A stretch of 64,000 nt of DNA from Bacteroidota bacterium (GTDB taxonomy: Bacteria > Bacteroidota > Bacteroidia > Bacteroidales > UBA12077): assembly GCA_020444275.1 (NCBI GenBank), contig JAHLLG010000002.1, positions 248,001 through 312,000 of the forward strand, read 5' to 3'. The notes beneath the pieces were generated by a model. The model did not search any database. It worked only from the letters and a program-made list of their open reading frames with translations, and was not told where the DNA came from. Position numbers and translations under genes: made by a program. Shown one piece after another: positions 1 through 8,377 of this stretch. Numbering within the stretch: the first letter of the stretch is position 1; the number at the start of each line of letters is the position of its first letter.

Positions 1-3000
1 GAACATATTTTCCGTAAAAGCCTGAATTTAATACAGGTTTCCATTCTGCCGGAGGATTCCAAAAATGAATTCCGGAGTATTTATATTTGTCTTCCTTATT
101 TTTATTGATGAGTGTCTTTAAATAACTTTCGTATGTTTCCTGAATAAATTCAAAACCATTGTCTTCATTATCAACAATATATTCGTTGGAATTAGCTATT
201 TCTGTAAAAAGTGGGTAATCTTTTACATCATCTAAAATGGGAACTTTCTTTATTTCATCAAATCCGGAAAACTCATAAACCAAATTATTAGGTAGGTTCT
301 CTGAAATATTAGTAAAGATATTCATTCGGGTGGGTTCGGTTGGAAACAACACGCCTATCTCTTTCGCACTATGAGCAGGAATATAAATTTTCTTTGAGTA
401 ATCCAGTTCTTCGGGTCCATCAGAGTTAAAGCTTCTGCTGTTACTTTTATCATCTAAATCAATATTCATGGTAATAATTCCATCAATATTTTCAGGATTT
501 GCAATTTTAAACCGGATCTGATATTTGGTGTATTCTCCATCAAGAACTTTGTAGGTTTGTAAATCTTTAATTAGAAATCCGGGCAGCTTTTTTTGCGTAT
601 ACCATTGATTTACCTCTGATCGAATGGAATTTTTAAAAGTTTGTTCTATTAATGCTTCCAGTTCGCTGAATGTAAACGTTTGGTGCTTGTTTTCATCAAT
701 AAGTTGATTAATAACCCGATTGAACGGTTCATCTCCATATCTTGCTTTAAACAACGAAAAGAGATAATCACCTTTTGCCAGAATAATATCATTAATAGTT
801 AGTTGATCGTCGTCATCATCCAACATATTATCTTTTTCAACTCCAGTTTGTATGAGTTTTTTAAGTGTGTGATCTTTTAGCTCCAGGTTAATTTTTTCTC
901 CATCGCTAATTCCCCTGAAAAACCATCGATTTGATGTAAAATGCTGTACATTTCGTTCTCTTAAATATACTTCTAAAGCCAGATTTAATATAGGAAACTG
1001 ATCAGATTCCAGTTGAGTTACCTGGCTATAATAGTGAGGAATAAGACTAAAAGTATATTTGTCGACCACATTGTCGAACTGATACCATTCACTTGGTGGA
1101 GCCATTAAATTTCCTCGTACAAACCGCTTAAATATTCTGCATTGCAACTCTTCGGGCGAAACTTCTTCGTTGTTTTCTTTCATGCGCTCTTCAAAACGTT
1201 TTCTTCGCTTTCTAAAGTCTGTTTCTTCCATTATGACACCTTTTTCAGGGTAAAACATAATTTCGGGTTGAACAGCATCGCTGGTTACAGACCAAATATG
1301 TTTATCGAGGGCAAAGTGAATAGGTACTTCGGCAAATGAAAAACGGTTAAACCCATACGTTAAGTTAAGCAGAGTTCCATATTCATCGCGAAGCTCACGA
1401 ATAATTGCCGGCATGGTATCTTTAAATTCGGTAAAATGATTCAAATAGAAATCATTTCCTTTTGTAGAATATATGGAATACTCAATAGAATCAACAGTAA
1501 CAGAGTATTTATCATAATCTGCAATAAGCAAGCTTATTTTTGGTAGCACATAATCGTTCGTAAATTCAAAAACGCCATTTTCATGATTAGTGATTTGCCC
1601 TTGAGAGACTGCTGTTAAACTTTCATCAGTTGTTACTTTTAATGTAAATTGGGTAAAATCGGGTTGGTAATATGCTGGCTTATTGGTTGCATAAGTAACA
1701 CCAGATATTGGATACCACAAGGATTCACTGGTAAGACAAACAAAGTGGTCCTGAACATAAGCATATCGTTTTCTTGCTTTAAATATTTCCATTGCAAAAT
1801 TGTCCTCATAATTGTCCAGATTTTGATCAATAAAATGCGTATTTTCATTTATGCTACCTGAATAACTGAAGGTAATATTTGCTTGCTGATTAGGTTGAAG
1901 TCCATCAGGATATTGAATTTGTAACAGATGTAAATTTCTTGTAAATGAAACAATATTATTGTCAATAGTAATTTTAGAAATCTTAAGATCTGGATTCAAG
2001 CTGAATAAAAAGGTATCCAAAGCAGACGAATTTCTGTTTTCAACTACAAGAGATGCCTTAACTTCAATCTGATCTGCTGTATGTTTTAATTCAAGATCTG
2101 ATTGAACAACATATACCTTAGGATGAGCTGAATATTGATTATTTAATGCAATGATTTGTTCTTTCTGCTCAATATTATCTTTTTTTAGATCGATATATTC
2201 AAATCCCAGATAAACACCCAGAGAAATAAAAACTAGTGCTAAAGAAAGAGGAAAGTATCCTGAACTTTTTGATTGAGGCAAGCGGTTCAATTTGTATACG
2301 GTAAAGAATATTAATCCTATACCTAAAAGAAAGTAGATGGATCGATGAATTATAATTTCGGTCATGTTACCAAATCCTGCAATGGTTGAGTGCATCATTG
2401 GAACTTTGTATGCGATGTAATCAAAAAGATGGTAATACTTATCGTTTAGGTAAAATATTGTTAATGCGATATAGCCTAACAAGATAATAAATGTCATGGC
2501 CTGATTTTTAAACCAGGTCATGAATAAGAATGACAAACCGAAAATAAAAACTAAAGTAGGAATACTAATTAGGATAGGGTATAGGAAAGACTCGGCAAAC
2601 CCTTTCGATGAATCGGCGCTCAAAAAGGAAAACCCAATCCCCATGATTAAAAGGATGAAGTTAAGGATTATAAACACAGATAGAATTCCTAATGTTTTAC
2701 CTAGTATATATTGCCCGTTGGTCATTGAGCGGGCGTAGATAACTTCAACAGTATCGTTCTTTTTATCTTGTTTTAAAAACTCAGATGCTAAAAATATAGC
2801 AACAATAGCCTGACCCAGATTAAGAATGATAAGGTTGGCATATGGGATTGCAGCAGGTAATGCTCTGTACAACCAGGGTGCCCCACTTCCTTCAACAAAA
2901 ACAGCGATATTAAAAATTCCTAATCCGAGGATAAATAGTCCGGCAAAAATTCTAAAAAACCAGCTTCGTAAGAGGGTTTTCATTTCGAAGAGGGCGATTA

Positions 3001-3025
3001 TTTTTATGGTTTGAAATGAATTCAT
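1..3025 (-). CDS. ABC-2 permease fused to M1-peptidase-like domain (partial)
   Basis: Reading leftward from the ATG at 3025, the frame stays open for about 1,008 codons to the window edge, so the C-terminus is missing. Residues 1 to about 250 form an ABC-2 type membrane unit with roughly six hydrophobic segments (the first near 22-45), with another membrane segment near 265-285. The long remainder is extracytoplasmic and resembles the beta-sandwich and catalytic-like part of M1 aminopeptidases (an EVPIHF stretch followed by FYPEKG). I see no HExxH in the visible part, so peptidase activity is doubtful. The start lies 2 bp after the stop of the upstream ATPase, which is its likely partner. The fusion type is known in Bacteroidota; the substrate is unknown. 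Confidence 0.8.
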   Translation of the reverse strand, partial: MNSFQTIKIIALFEMKTLLRSWFFRIFAGLFILGLGIFNIAVFVEGSGAPWLYRALPAAIPYANLIILNLGQAIVAIFLASEFLKQDKKNDTVEVIYARSMTNGQYILGKTLGILSVFIILNFILLIMGIGFSFLSADSSKGFAESFLYPILISIPTLVFIFGLSFLFMTWFKNQAMTFIILLGYIALTIFYLNDKYYHLFDYIAYKVPMMHSTIAGFGNMTEIIIHRSIYFLLGIGLIFFTVYKLNRLPQSKSSGYFPLSLALVFISLGVYLGFEYIDLKKDNIEQKEQIIALNNQYSAHPKVYVVQSDLELKHTADQIEVKASLVVENRNSSALDTFLFSLNPDLKISKITIDNNIVSFTRNLHLLQIQYPDGLQPNQQANITFSYSGSINENTHFIDQNLDNYEDNFAMEIFKARKRYAYVQDHFVCLTSESLWYPISGVTYATNKPAYYQPDFTQFTLKVTTDESLTAVSQGQITNHENGVFEFTNDYVLPKISLLIADYDKYSVTVDSIEYSIYSTKGNDFYLNHFTEFKDTMPAIIRELRDEYGTLLNLTYGFNRFSFAEVPIHFALDKHIWSVTSDAVQPEIMFYPEKGVIMEETDFRKRRKRFEERMKENNEEVSPEELQCRIFKRFVRGNLMAPPSEWYQFDNVVDKYTFSLIPHYYSQVTQLESDQFPILNLALEVYLRERNVQHFTSNRWFFRGISDGEKINLELKDHTLKKLIQTGVEKDNMLDDDDDQLTINDIILAKGDYLFSLFKARYGDEPFNRVINQLIDENKHQTFTFSELEALIEQTFKNSIRSEVNQWYTQKKLPGFLIKDLQTYKVLDGEYTKYQIRFKIANPENIDGIITMNIDLDDKSNSRSFNSDGPEELDYSKKIYIPAHSAKEIGVLFPTEPTRMNIFTNISENLPNNLVYEFSGFDEIKKVPILDDVKDYPLFTEIANSNEYIVDNEDNGFEFIQETYESYLKTLINKNKEDKYKYSGIHFWNPPAEWKPVLNSGFYGKYV

Positions 3026-3027
3026 AC

Positions 3028-3918
3028 TTAAAACCGATTTTGATTAGTTAAATATTCCATAAAATAGACATAAGCATGTTCAAGGTTTGGCTCTATTTCC
3101 ACTGCATTTTTAGCGTTTATATTGTCACCAACTAACTGCACTTCCCAACCATTTTCAGATGGGATTGTGGAAATTATTGCGTATTCTGATTTAAGCATTT
3201 CGTATTCAATTCCTGAGGTTGAAACCTGCCAAACATGACCCTTTGTTTTATTAATTAGTTGTTCAGGAGATCCTTTAAATTCAACCTTTCCTTTGTTTAA
3301 TAAGGCCAGATCCTGGCAAACACTCGAAATATCACCAACAATGTGGGTTGATAAAACTATAATTACATCACGCTGACTTAGCTCTGATAGTATATTTCTA
3401 AAACGGATACGTTCTTCGGGGTCCAGGCCGGTTGTTGGCTCATCAACGACAACTATTTGCGGATCGCCAATTAGAGCCTGAGCAATTCCCAAACGTCGTT
3501 TCATACCTCCTGAAAGTTTATTGGCATTGCGTTCTCTTACGTCATATAAGCCAACTTTTTCGAGCCATTCGTCTACTTTCTCCATCCGTTCTTTCTTATT
3601 TCTGATTCCCGATAAACCGGCGGCATAGCTCAGAAATTCCCACGTTTTAAGTTTGGTAAAAAACCGAAAGTCCTGAGGCAGGTATCCGAGCATTTTCCGA
3701 ATTTCACCCCGGTTTTTCATTAAATCATAGCCATTAACGTTTACTTTACCTTGCGACGGTTTCATGAGAGTAACCAAAATTCTCATCAGACTAGACTTTC
3801 CGGCACCATTAGGGCCAAGCAGGCCAAACATTCCGTTTTCTATCTCGAGGTTAACATCGGATAAGGCTTTTTTACCGTTTTTATATATTTTATCTAAATG
3901 TTCAATTTGTATTTTCAT
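3028..3918 (-). CDS. ABC transporter ATP-binding protein (ABC-2 type)
   Basis: Cytoplasmic ATPase that would power the adjacent permease. Walker A GPNGAGKSS lies at residues 35-43, the signature LSGGMKRR near 137, and Walker B IVVVDEPTTGLD near 157, followed by the switch histidine in LSTHIVGD. The length of about 296 residues is normal for the CcmA/NatA-like group. I chose the ATG at 3918; the longer reading frame begins with a TTG two codons earlier. About 100 bp separate it from the GIN-domain gene upstream, so it may belong to the same transcription unit or have its own promoter. Substrate unknown. Confidence 0.9.
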   Translation of the reverse strand: MKIQIEHLDKIYKNGKKALSDVNLEIENGMFGLLGPNGAGKSSLMRILVTLMKPSQGKVNVNGYDLMKNRGEIRKMLGYLPQDFRFFTKLKTWEFLSYAAGLSGIRNKKERMEKVDEWLEKVGLYDVRERNANKLSGGMKRRLGIAQALIGDPQIVVVDEPTTGLDPEERIRFRNILSELSQRDVIIVLSTHIVGDISSVCQDLALLNKGKVEFKGSPEQLINKTKGHVWQVSTSGIEYEMLKSEYAIISTIPSENGWEVQLVGDNINAKNAVEIEPNLEHAYVYFMEYLTNQNRF

Positions 3919-4017
3919 TCCCAAGTATTCGATATATAATGTGCGCTATCTATAATTCGTTTTAATTAAGAATAAGACGCGTTTAGTGGCGATTCGTTAC
4001 AGATTTGTTCTTCTATT

Positions 4018-4647
4018 TTACCAGGATGTAATGGCTGAATTTTCTGACTTTTCCAGTTTAATGATGTTCACTTTACCCAAAATAGAGCACATGGTTGTAT
4101 CATTTAATTCACCCTCAAGTGCTTTCACATGATTCGAGATATTTACTTTTGAGCTCCCAAAAGCTTTAAAATTCAGATAGTTAATGTTACCTGATATGAT
4201 TAAGCTATCAGTAGTTGCATTGTCAGTTATTTTTCTTGGTCTGATTTTAACAGCGCTTTGATTGTAAAGAGTTAGCTCAAGAGAGTCAATGGAATCGTTG
4301 TAATAGTACACCCTTGATTCTCCATAAGTAGTAATGCTCTTTATATCAGAATTTAGTACCTTAACAGGTGCATTATATTTACCGTTATTATTTTTAAATA
4401 TCAGCTTATGATCCTGAACTGATATGAGATGTTGTAAACTATCATTAAAAATAATTACGTTTGCTGTCGTATCTTTATGAAGCTCTACTTCCCAGCCTAT
4501 TTCAACTTCAATTTTATTAAACTCTCTATAATCGAGTTGAATTTCCTTTTTGTTAATTACAAAGGATTTTATTCGAAATTGTAATGCAACGATTACAACT
4601 ACAATTAAAATAAATATGGTTAATAATATGATATTGCTTTTTTTCAT
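4018..4647 (-). CDS. GIN-domain (DUF2807) envelope protein
   Basis: 209 residues. A hydrophobic N-terminal segment (about residues 4-24) serves as signal anchor or signal peptide. The rest matches the DUF2807 'putative auto-transporter adhesin head GIN' pattern: an opening FNKIEVEIGWEVELHK strand followed by repeated short beta-strands typical of a beta-helix. It follows the GntR gene by about 16 bp and so probably shares the GntR-controlled message. GIN-domain proteins are common beside ABC exporters and small regulators in Bacteroidota, but their role is unknown; an envelope-associated accessory role is inference. Confidence 0.7.
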   Translation of the reverse strand: MKKSNIILLTIFILIVVVIVALQFRIKSFVINKKEIQLDYREFNKIEVEIGWEVELHKDTTANVIIFNDSLQHLISVQDHKLIFKNNNGKYNAPVKVLNSDIKSITTYGESRVYYYNDSIDSLELTLYNQSAVKIRPRKITDNATTDSLIISGNINYLNFKAFGSSKVNISNHVKALEGELNDTTMCSILGKVNIIKLEKSENSAITSW

Positions 4648-4663
4648 AACTCAGTCTTTTCAG

Positions 4664-5029
4664 TTAATTATTTTGGATATATTCCTGATAAAGTTTATTT
4701 AAATCGTCGAAAGAAATATCCAATAAGGATATGGTTTTAAAGATTTGCGGAAGATCTTCTTTCACAAACTCTTCTTTCTTTAATTTTAGTGTGGTACTAT
4801 ACGCATCATCGGAAAGAAAATATCCAATTCCTCGTTTGTTGTATATGATGCCTTTATCTTGCAAATAACTATATGTTCTCATTACGGTATTTGGGTTTAC
4901 TTCAATATTTACAGCTAGTTCACGTACAGAAGGTATTCTGTCGCCATTTTTCCATTTTTTCATCAAAATCTCATCAAAAAACAGATCTGTTATTTGAAGA
5001 TATATTGCTTTGTTGTCGTTGAATTCCAT
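4664..5029 (-). CDS. GntR-family regulator, YtrA-like
   Basis: A short GntR protein of about 121 residues. The winged helix-turn-helix fills the first ~75 residues (AIYLQITDLFFDEI, then IPSVRELAVNIEVNPNTVMRTYSYLQDKGII) and a short helical dimerization tail follows, the YtrA layout. I chose the ATG at 5029 because an AAGGAG ribosome-binding site lies about 8 bases upstream and because it starts right after the stop of the permease gene; the longer frame from 5047 would overlap that gene and lose the site. It probably represses its own operon by binding the inverted repeat upstream of the first gene. Confidence 0.88.
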   Translation of the reverse strand: MEFNDNKAIYLQITDLFFDEILMKKWKNGDRIPSVRELAVNIEVNPNTVMRTYSYLQDKGIIYNKRGIGYFLSDDAYSTTLKLKKEEFVKEDLPQIFKTISLLDISFDDLNKLYQEYIQNN

Positions 5030-5030
5030 C

Positions 5031-5792
5031 TTAATGCTCCTTTTCATTTAATTTAAGGTAGGCTATAAACCATAAAATAAGAGGGCCAACATAAAAAACG
5101 GTAGCTTTGGCTAGTCCCTCATATCCTAAAAAGAATTCACTTAGCCCCATATTATCAAACTGGTTATCTGCGCTCATATCAGATAATATCAATTTAGCCA
5201 TGATATTGTTGATTACAGAAAATAGAGTTAGTAAGATAAAACCTGCAATAGGAGTAAGCACAAGAGGATATTTCTTAAAGGTGATTGCTCCAAGAAAAAA
5301 TACACTATGTGCAATAATATATATCTGCATAACAAGAAGAAAATCGGAACTTGCAATGTTTAAAGGTTTAAATGGTAGTTGGTAAAGCTCCCAGGTAATC
5401 CAATTGAAGATGCTTGAATAGATTAGATACGATATAAGCATAAACAACGCATATCCTAAAAATGATATGAGGATGTTTACCAGAAATTTTTCAAAATTTG
5501 ATCCCGGTGTTAATAGATAAAAGTGAGATTTAAGCTTATCACGAAGCTCTATAAAAGAGAAGCTGGTAATAAAAACACTTCCCACAAATAGCATAATGAT
5601 ATAGGTAACAAAATGAAATTCTTCGAAGAATTTTTCGTTGTATACTTCTTCACTAAATTCGAAAACCAAAAATATTACCAACGTAAATAAGCTATACATA
5701 GCTCCGATAATGAGCAAGTCACGTTTGATATTTATATGAATCTCTCTTTTTAGAAGATGCGAGAATCTTTTAAGACTAAAATATTTATTCAT
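5031..5792 (-). CDS. ABC exporter membrane subunit
   Basis: About 253 residues with six hydrophobic segments, consistent with an ABC-2 type permease in the cytoplasmic membrane. I prefer the ATG at 5792 (MNKYFSLKRF) over the longer frame from 5819; it overlaps the end of the ATPase gene by 8 bp, suggesting translational coupling. It sits between its ATPase and a YtrA-like GntR regulator, the classic arrangement of GntR-controlled exporters that respond to cell-envelope stress in Firmicutes; whether that holds here is inference. No recognisable substrate signature. Confidence 0.8.
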   Translation of the reverse strand: MNKYFSLKRFSHLLKREIHINIKRDLLIIGAMYSLFTLVIFLVFEFSEEVYNEKFFEEFHFVTYIIMLFVGSVFITSFSFIELRDKLKSHFYLLTPGSNFEKFLVNILISFLGYALFMLISYLIYSSIFNWITWELYQLPFKPLNIASSDFLLVMQIYIIAHSVFFLGAITFKKYPLVLTPIAGFILLTLFSVINNIMAKLILSDMSADNQFDNMGLSEFFLGYEGLAKATVFYVGPLILWFIAYLKLNEKEH

Positions 5793-6639
5793 GGCTGTTG
5801 TTTTTTTGTTCAAAAGCATTGTTCACAAGTGCACTGTTAGAGTTAATTGCTTTATACAGAAGTTCAATATCAATTTTGGTCTCGTCAGTACCCGATTTGT
5901 TAGTGAGTACTGAATATCCGCCAAACTCTTTATCTGCAAACAGTACATTTGGAGTATCATCAACATTTTTAACTTTCTTAAAGCATAGATTTTCCTGAAT
6001 ATCTCCAACGGTTTGGTTGAATATCACTTTTCCTTTTTCAATTACAATTAAGGTATCAAGAATGTTATCCAGATCGCGCACCTGATGCGTTGATATAAGA
6101 AATATCCGATCTTCGTTAAAGTAAGATGCAATAATTTTCCTGAACGTACTTTTTGATGGAATATCCAATCCGTTGGTTGGTTCATCCATTAATAATACCC
6201 GGCAATTGGTAGAAATGGCAAATGCAATAAGTAGCTTCTTTTTTTGTCCGAATGATAAACTGTTTATCTTACTATTTCCTGTTAGTTCAAATTCATTTAA
6301 CAGGTGATCCATTGTACTTAGATCGAACTTAGGATAGAATCTTGCATGTATTTTTACATATTTTTCGATAGTTAATGATGGAAACTCAAACTCTTCAGGT
6401 ATATAAAATATATCCTCCAAAAAGTCAGGTTCTCTTTTTGCAGGAGTAAATCCATACACATTACAATCTCCTGATTTTGGGAATAATAAACCTGCAATAA
6501 GTTTTAACAGTGTTGTTTTACCGGCTCCGTTATGTCCAAGGATTCCATATACTTGTCCTTTATTAAAGGTTACGTTTAAGCTTGTAAAAAGCTTATTTTT
6601 TTTGCGGTAGCTAAATTCTAGATCTTTTATTTGTATCAT
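5785..6639 (-). CDS. ABC transporter ATP-binding protein, first gene of GntR operon
   Basis: 284 residues. Walker A GHNGAGKTT at residues 35-43, a signature of LSFGQKKKL type and Walker B VLLMDEPTNGLD, with the switch histidine in ISTHQVRD. It is the first gene after the regulated promoter and pairs with the permease that overlaps its 3' end by 8 bp. The C-terminal ~80 residues after the nucleotide-binding core are specific to this group and lack a named domain. Likely drives export; substrate unknown. Confidence 0.9.
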   Translation of the reverse strand: MIQIKDLEFSYRKKNKLFTSLNVTFNKGQVYGILGHNGAGKTTLLKLIAGLLFPKSGDCNVYGFTPAKREPDFLEDIFYIPEEFEFPSLTIEKYVKIHARFYPKFDLSTMDHLLNEFELTGNSKINSLSFGQKKKLLIAFAISTNCRVLLMDEPTNGLDIPSKSTFRKIIASYFNEDRIFLISTHQVRDLDNILDTLIVIEKGKVIFNQTVGDIQENLCFKKVKNVDDTPNVLFADKEFGGYSVLTNKSGTDETKIDIELLYKAINSNSALVNNAFEQKNNSHE

Positions 6640-6652
6640 TGTTTACATTATT

Positions 6653-6676
6653 AGTGTATTACTAAACTAATACACT
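6653..6676. promoter_or_regulatory. Probable GntR operator (inverted repeat)
   Basis: A perfect 9-bp inverted repeat, AGTGTATTA (6653-6661) and TAATACACT (6668-6676), separated by 6 bp. It lies 14 bp upstream of the ATPase start codon and immediately downstream of the -7 box, where a bound repressor would block initiation. The YtrA-like GntR regulator encoded two genes downstream is the obvious candidate ligand, implying autorepression. Confidence 0.75.
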
Positions 6677-6677
6677 G

Positions 6678-6710
6678 CAAATGTAGATAAAATATTTTGA
6701 TATCTCCAAA
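6678..6710 (-). promoter_or_regulatory. Bacteroidota-type promoter of GntR/ABC operon
   Basis: On the minus strand a TTTG (6710-6707) is followed after 21 bp by TACATTTG (6685-6678). This matches the Bacteroidota housekeeping pattern of a -33 TTTG and a -7 TAnnTTTG element at suitable spacing. The start site would fall within the adjoining inverted repeat. Confidence 0.7.
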
Positions 6711-6765
6711 AATAAATGATAAAAAAATAAAGATAAATACTAAAAAGCTGATTATATAGTTAAAG

Positions 6766-6792
6766 AAAAAGGAGGCAAGTACCTCCTTTTTT
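6766..6792 (-). terminator. Rho-independent terminator of the M3-like peptidase gene
   Basis: Arms AAAAAGGAGG and its complement flank a 6-base loop at 6776-6781. On the minus strand the stem ends in a T-rich run. It begins 5 bp after the stop codon of the peptidase gene. Confidence 0.85.
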
Positions 6793-6796
6793 GAAT

Positions 6797-8311
6797 TTAT
6801 TTTATATCGTAGTAATTAAAATACGCTTCAATATCTAAAGGTTTTCCGGTTCCTTGAATTAGTCGTTCATTCCAGTTGTAATATTCACCGGCGCTATAAA
6901 AGTTTTTGATGAGGTATGGTCCAACTTCTTTATTGAATACATAGTTTTCACCGAACTTTTCATTCAGTGCAGTATGAACCTGACTTGCAATCATATCAGC
7001 AAGTAAATAATTCTGAAGATATAATGGATAAGAAACATAGATAATATTATTTAATCCTCGTGTTCTTATCTCTTCCGTTTCAATAAGCAAGTATTTTTTA
7101 GCCAAATAGGTTTGAATTTCTTCGTACGATTTTTCCGGATTCAGATATAGCTCGGTTTCGATCATAAAGTTGTATAAACTAAAACGAATATAGGCTGGCA
7201 CCGATTCATGAACTAATTCTCTTTTTTTAGCTATTTCCTCTTTTGTTAAATTGGTGTATTTCTTTTGCCATTCGGGATTTCTTGTAATCCAGGCAGATGT
7301 TTCAGCCATTCCTTCGGCAAAGGTTGTGTTGGCATTTCCGGGGATCCATTCGTATCCTTCCAAAATTGGCTCATCAATTGAATTAAATAAACCATGCAAG
7401 CCATGCCCCATCTCGTGCATCCACGTTGATATTTCCACTCCAAGAGTCATTGCCGCACGAAAATCATTCGGAATATTAATCATTAGTCCTTGCCCACCGA
7501 CTCCCGGTGGCAACTCCTTTTCAACTAACTTAGCTGGTAGTTCACTGTAATTAATTCCAATATTTGCTAATGATTCTTTTACCAGTGGAATCATTTCTTC
7601 TTCTTTAACATTTCTCGATTCAGTATTTCTATAAAATTGTGCATATAACCGATATGCATTTCGTTGGTCGAACTTTTCGAGATTCTTTTCTTCTTTGGTT
7701 TTATCAACTAACGATCTATATGCGTTGTAAGACAATGAATCCATTTGTATTACAAAGTTTTTAAACCATTGATAACCTAAACCATTTACTTCGAACGTTA
7801 AGTGCACGTAATTATCAAATCCTAACTCAACTGCTTTTTTATTCCTTAACTGTATAAGCTTTAGCATGTTTGTTTCAAAGTCGTATGGTTCTTTTGTTTT
7901 TTTATCCGATACCTGTAAGGCTTCTTCCAGTTCGTTTCTTAATTGCATTATTTCAGCATCGTATTCTACTTTGGCAGAAAGCAATACTCTATGCCATAGT
8001 TCAATTCTTCTTCTTAATATCGTATCTTTTATTTCGGCACGTTTTGGGTACCATTCTTTAATGTAATTATTTAGCGTATCGTTTATTAATAGGTTATAAA
8101 ATTCATCTTTCGGAGTTTTAAGATCAGCTTTGGCTTCGCCGGAATAAAAATTCCAGTATGCATCGCCCAGTTCATAGGATATTTGTTCGAATTGTTTTTC
8201 TTTTTTGTCCAGGAATTTCTCCAATTCCGGATTCGTCGAATTGCAGGCTGCTAACACGAAAACATTAAAGCCTAATGTAAGCAATGCAAGTTTGAAGAGT
8301 TTATTTTTCAT
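6797..8311 (-). CDS. Zinc peptidase lipoprotein, M3/M2-like
   Basis: 504 residues. The N-terminus is a lipoprotein signal with lipobox LAAC and Cys23. The gluzincin motif HEMGH lies near residues 298-302, followed by GLHGLF, and the third zinc ligand is probably the glutamate of FAEGMAET about 30 residues later. HEMGHGLHGLF combines traits of M3 oligopeptidases (HEFGHALH) and M2 peptidases (HEMGH), so I leave the family open. Likely cleaves peptides at the cell envelope. It is monocistronic, with its own terminator just downstream. Confidence 0.85.
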   Translation of the reverse strand: MKNKLFKLALLTLGFNVFVLAACNSTNPELEKFLDKKEKQFEQISYELGDAYWNFYSGEAKADLKTPKDEFYNLLINDTLNNYIKEWYPKRAEIKDTILRRRIELWHRVLLSAKVEYDAEIMQLRNELEEALQVSDKKTKEPYDFETNMLKLIQLRNKKAVELGFDNYVHLTFEVNGLGYQWFKNFVIQMDSLSYNAYRSLVDKTKEEKNLEKFDQRNAYRLYAQFYRNTESRNVKEEEMIPLVKESLANIGINYSELPAKLVEKELPPGVGGQGLMINIPNDFRAAMTLGVEISTWMHEMGHGLHGLFNSIDEPILEGYEWIPGNANTTFAEGMAETSAWITRNPEWQKKYTNLTKEEIAKKRELVHESVPAYIRFSLYNFMIETELYLNPEKSYEEIQTYLAKKYLLIETEEIRTRGLNNIIYVSYPLYLQNYLLADMIASQVHTALNEKFGENYVFNKEVGPYLIKNFYSAGEYYNWNERLIQGTGKPLDIEAYFNYYDIK

Positions 8312-8377
8312 GGAAATAAAATTTAAAGGTAAATAATGATTAACATTATTACTAAGATTCTAAATGTGTTTGAAGGT

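Noticed and set aside
1649-2738. Short plus-strand open frames in the first 3 kb
   Set aside because: All lie opposite the partial ABC permease/M1-like gene, which is open for about 1,008 codons and has clear domain structure.
3028-6639. The two ABC ATPases as partners of the MacB/FtsX permeases
   Set aside because: Each is coupled to its own permease by 2-8 bp spacing or overlap, and they belong to ABC-2 type exporters rather than the LolD/MacB group.
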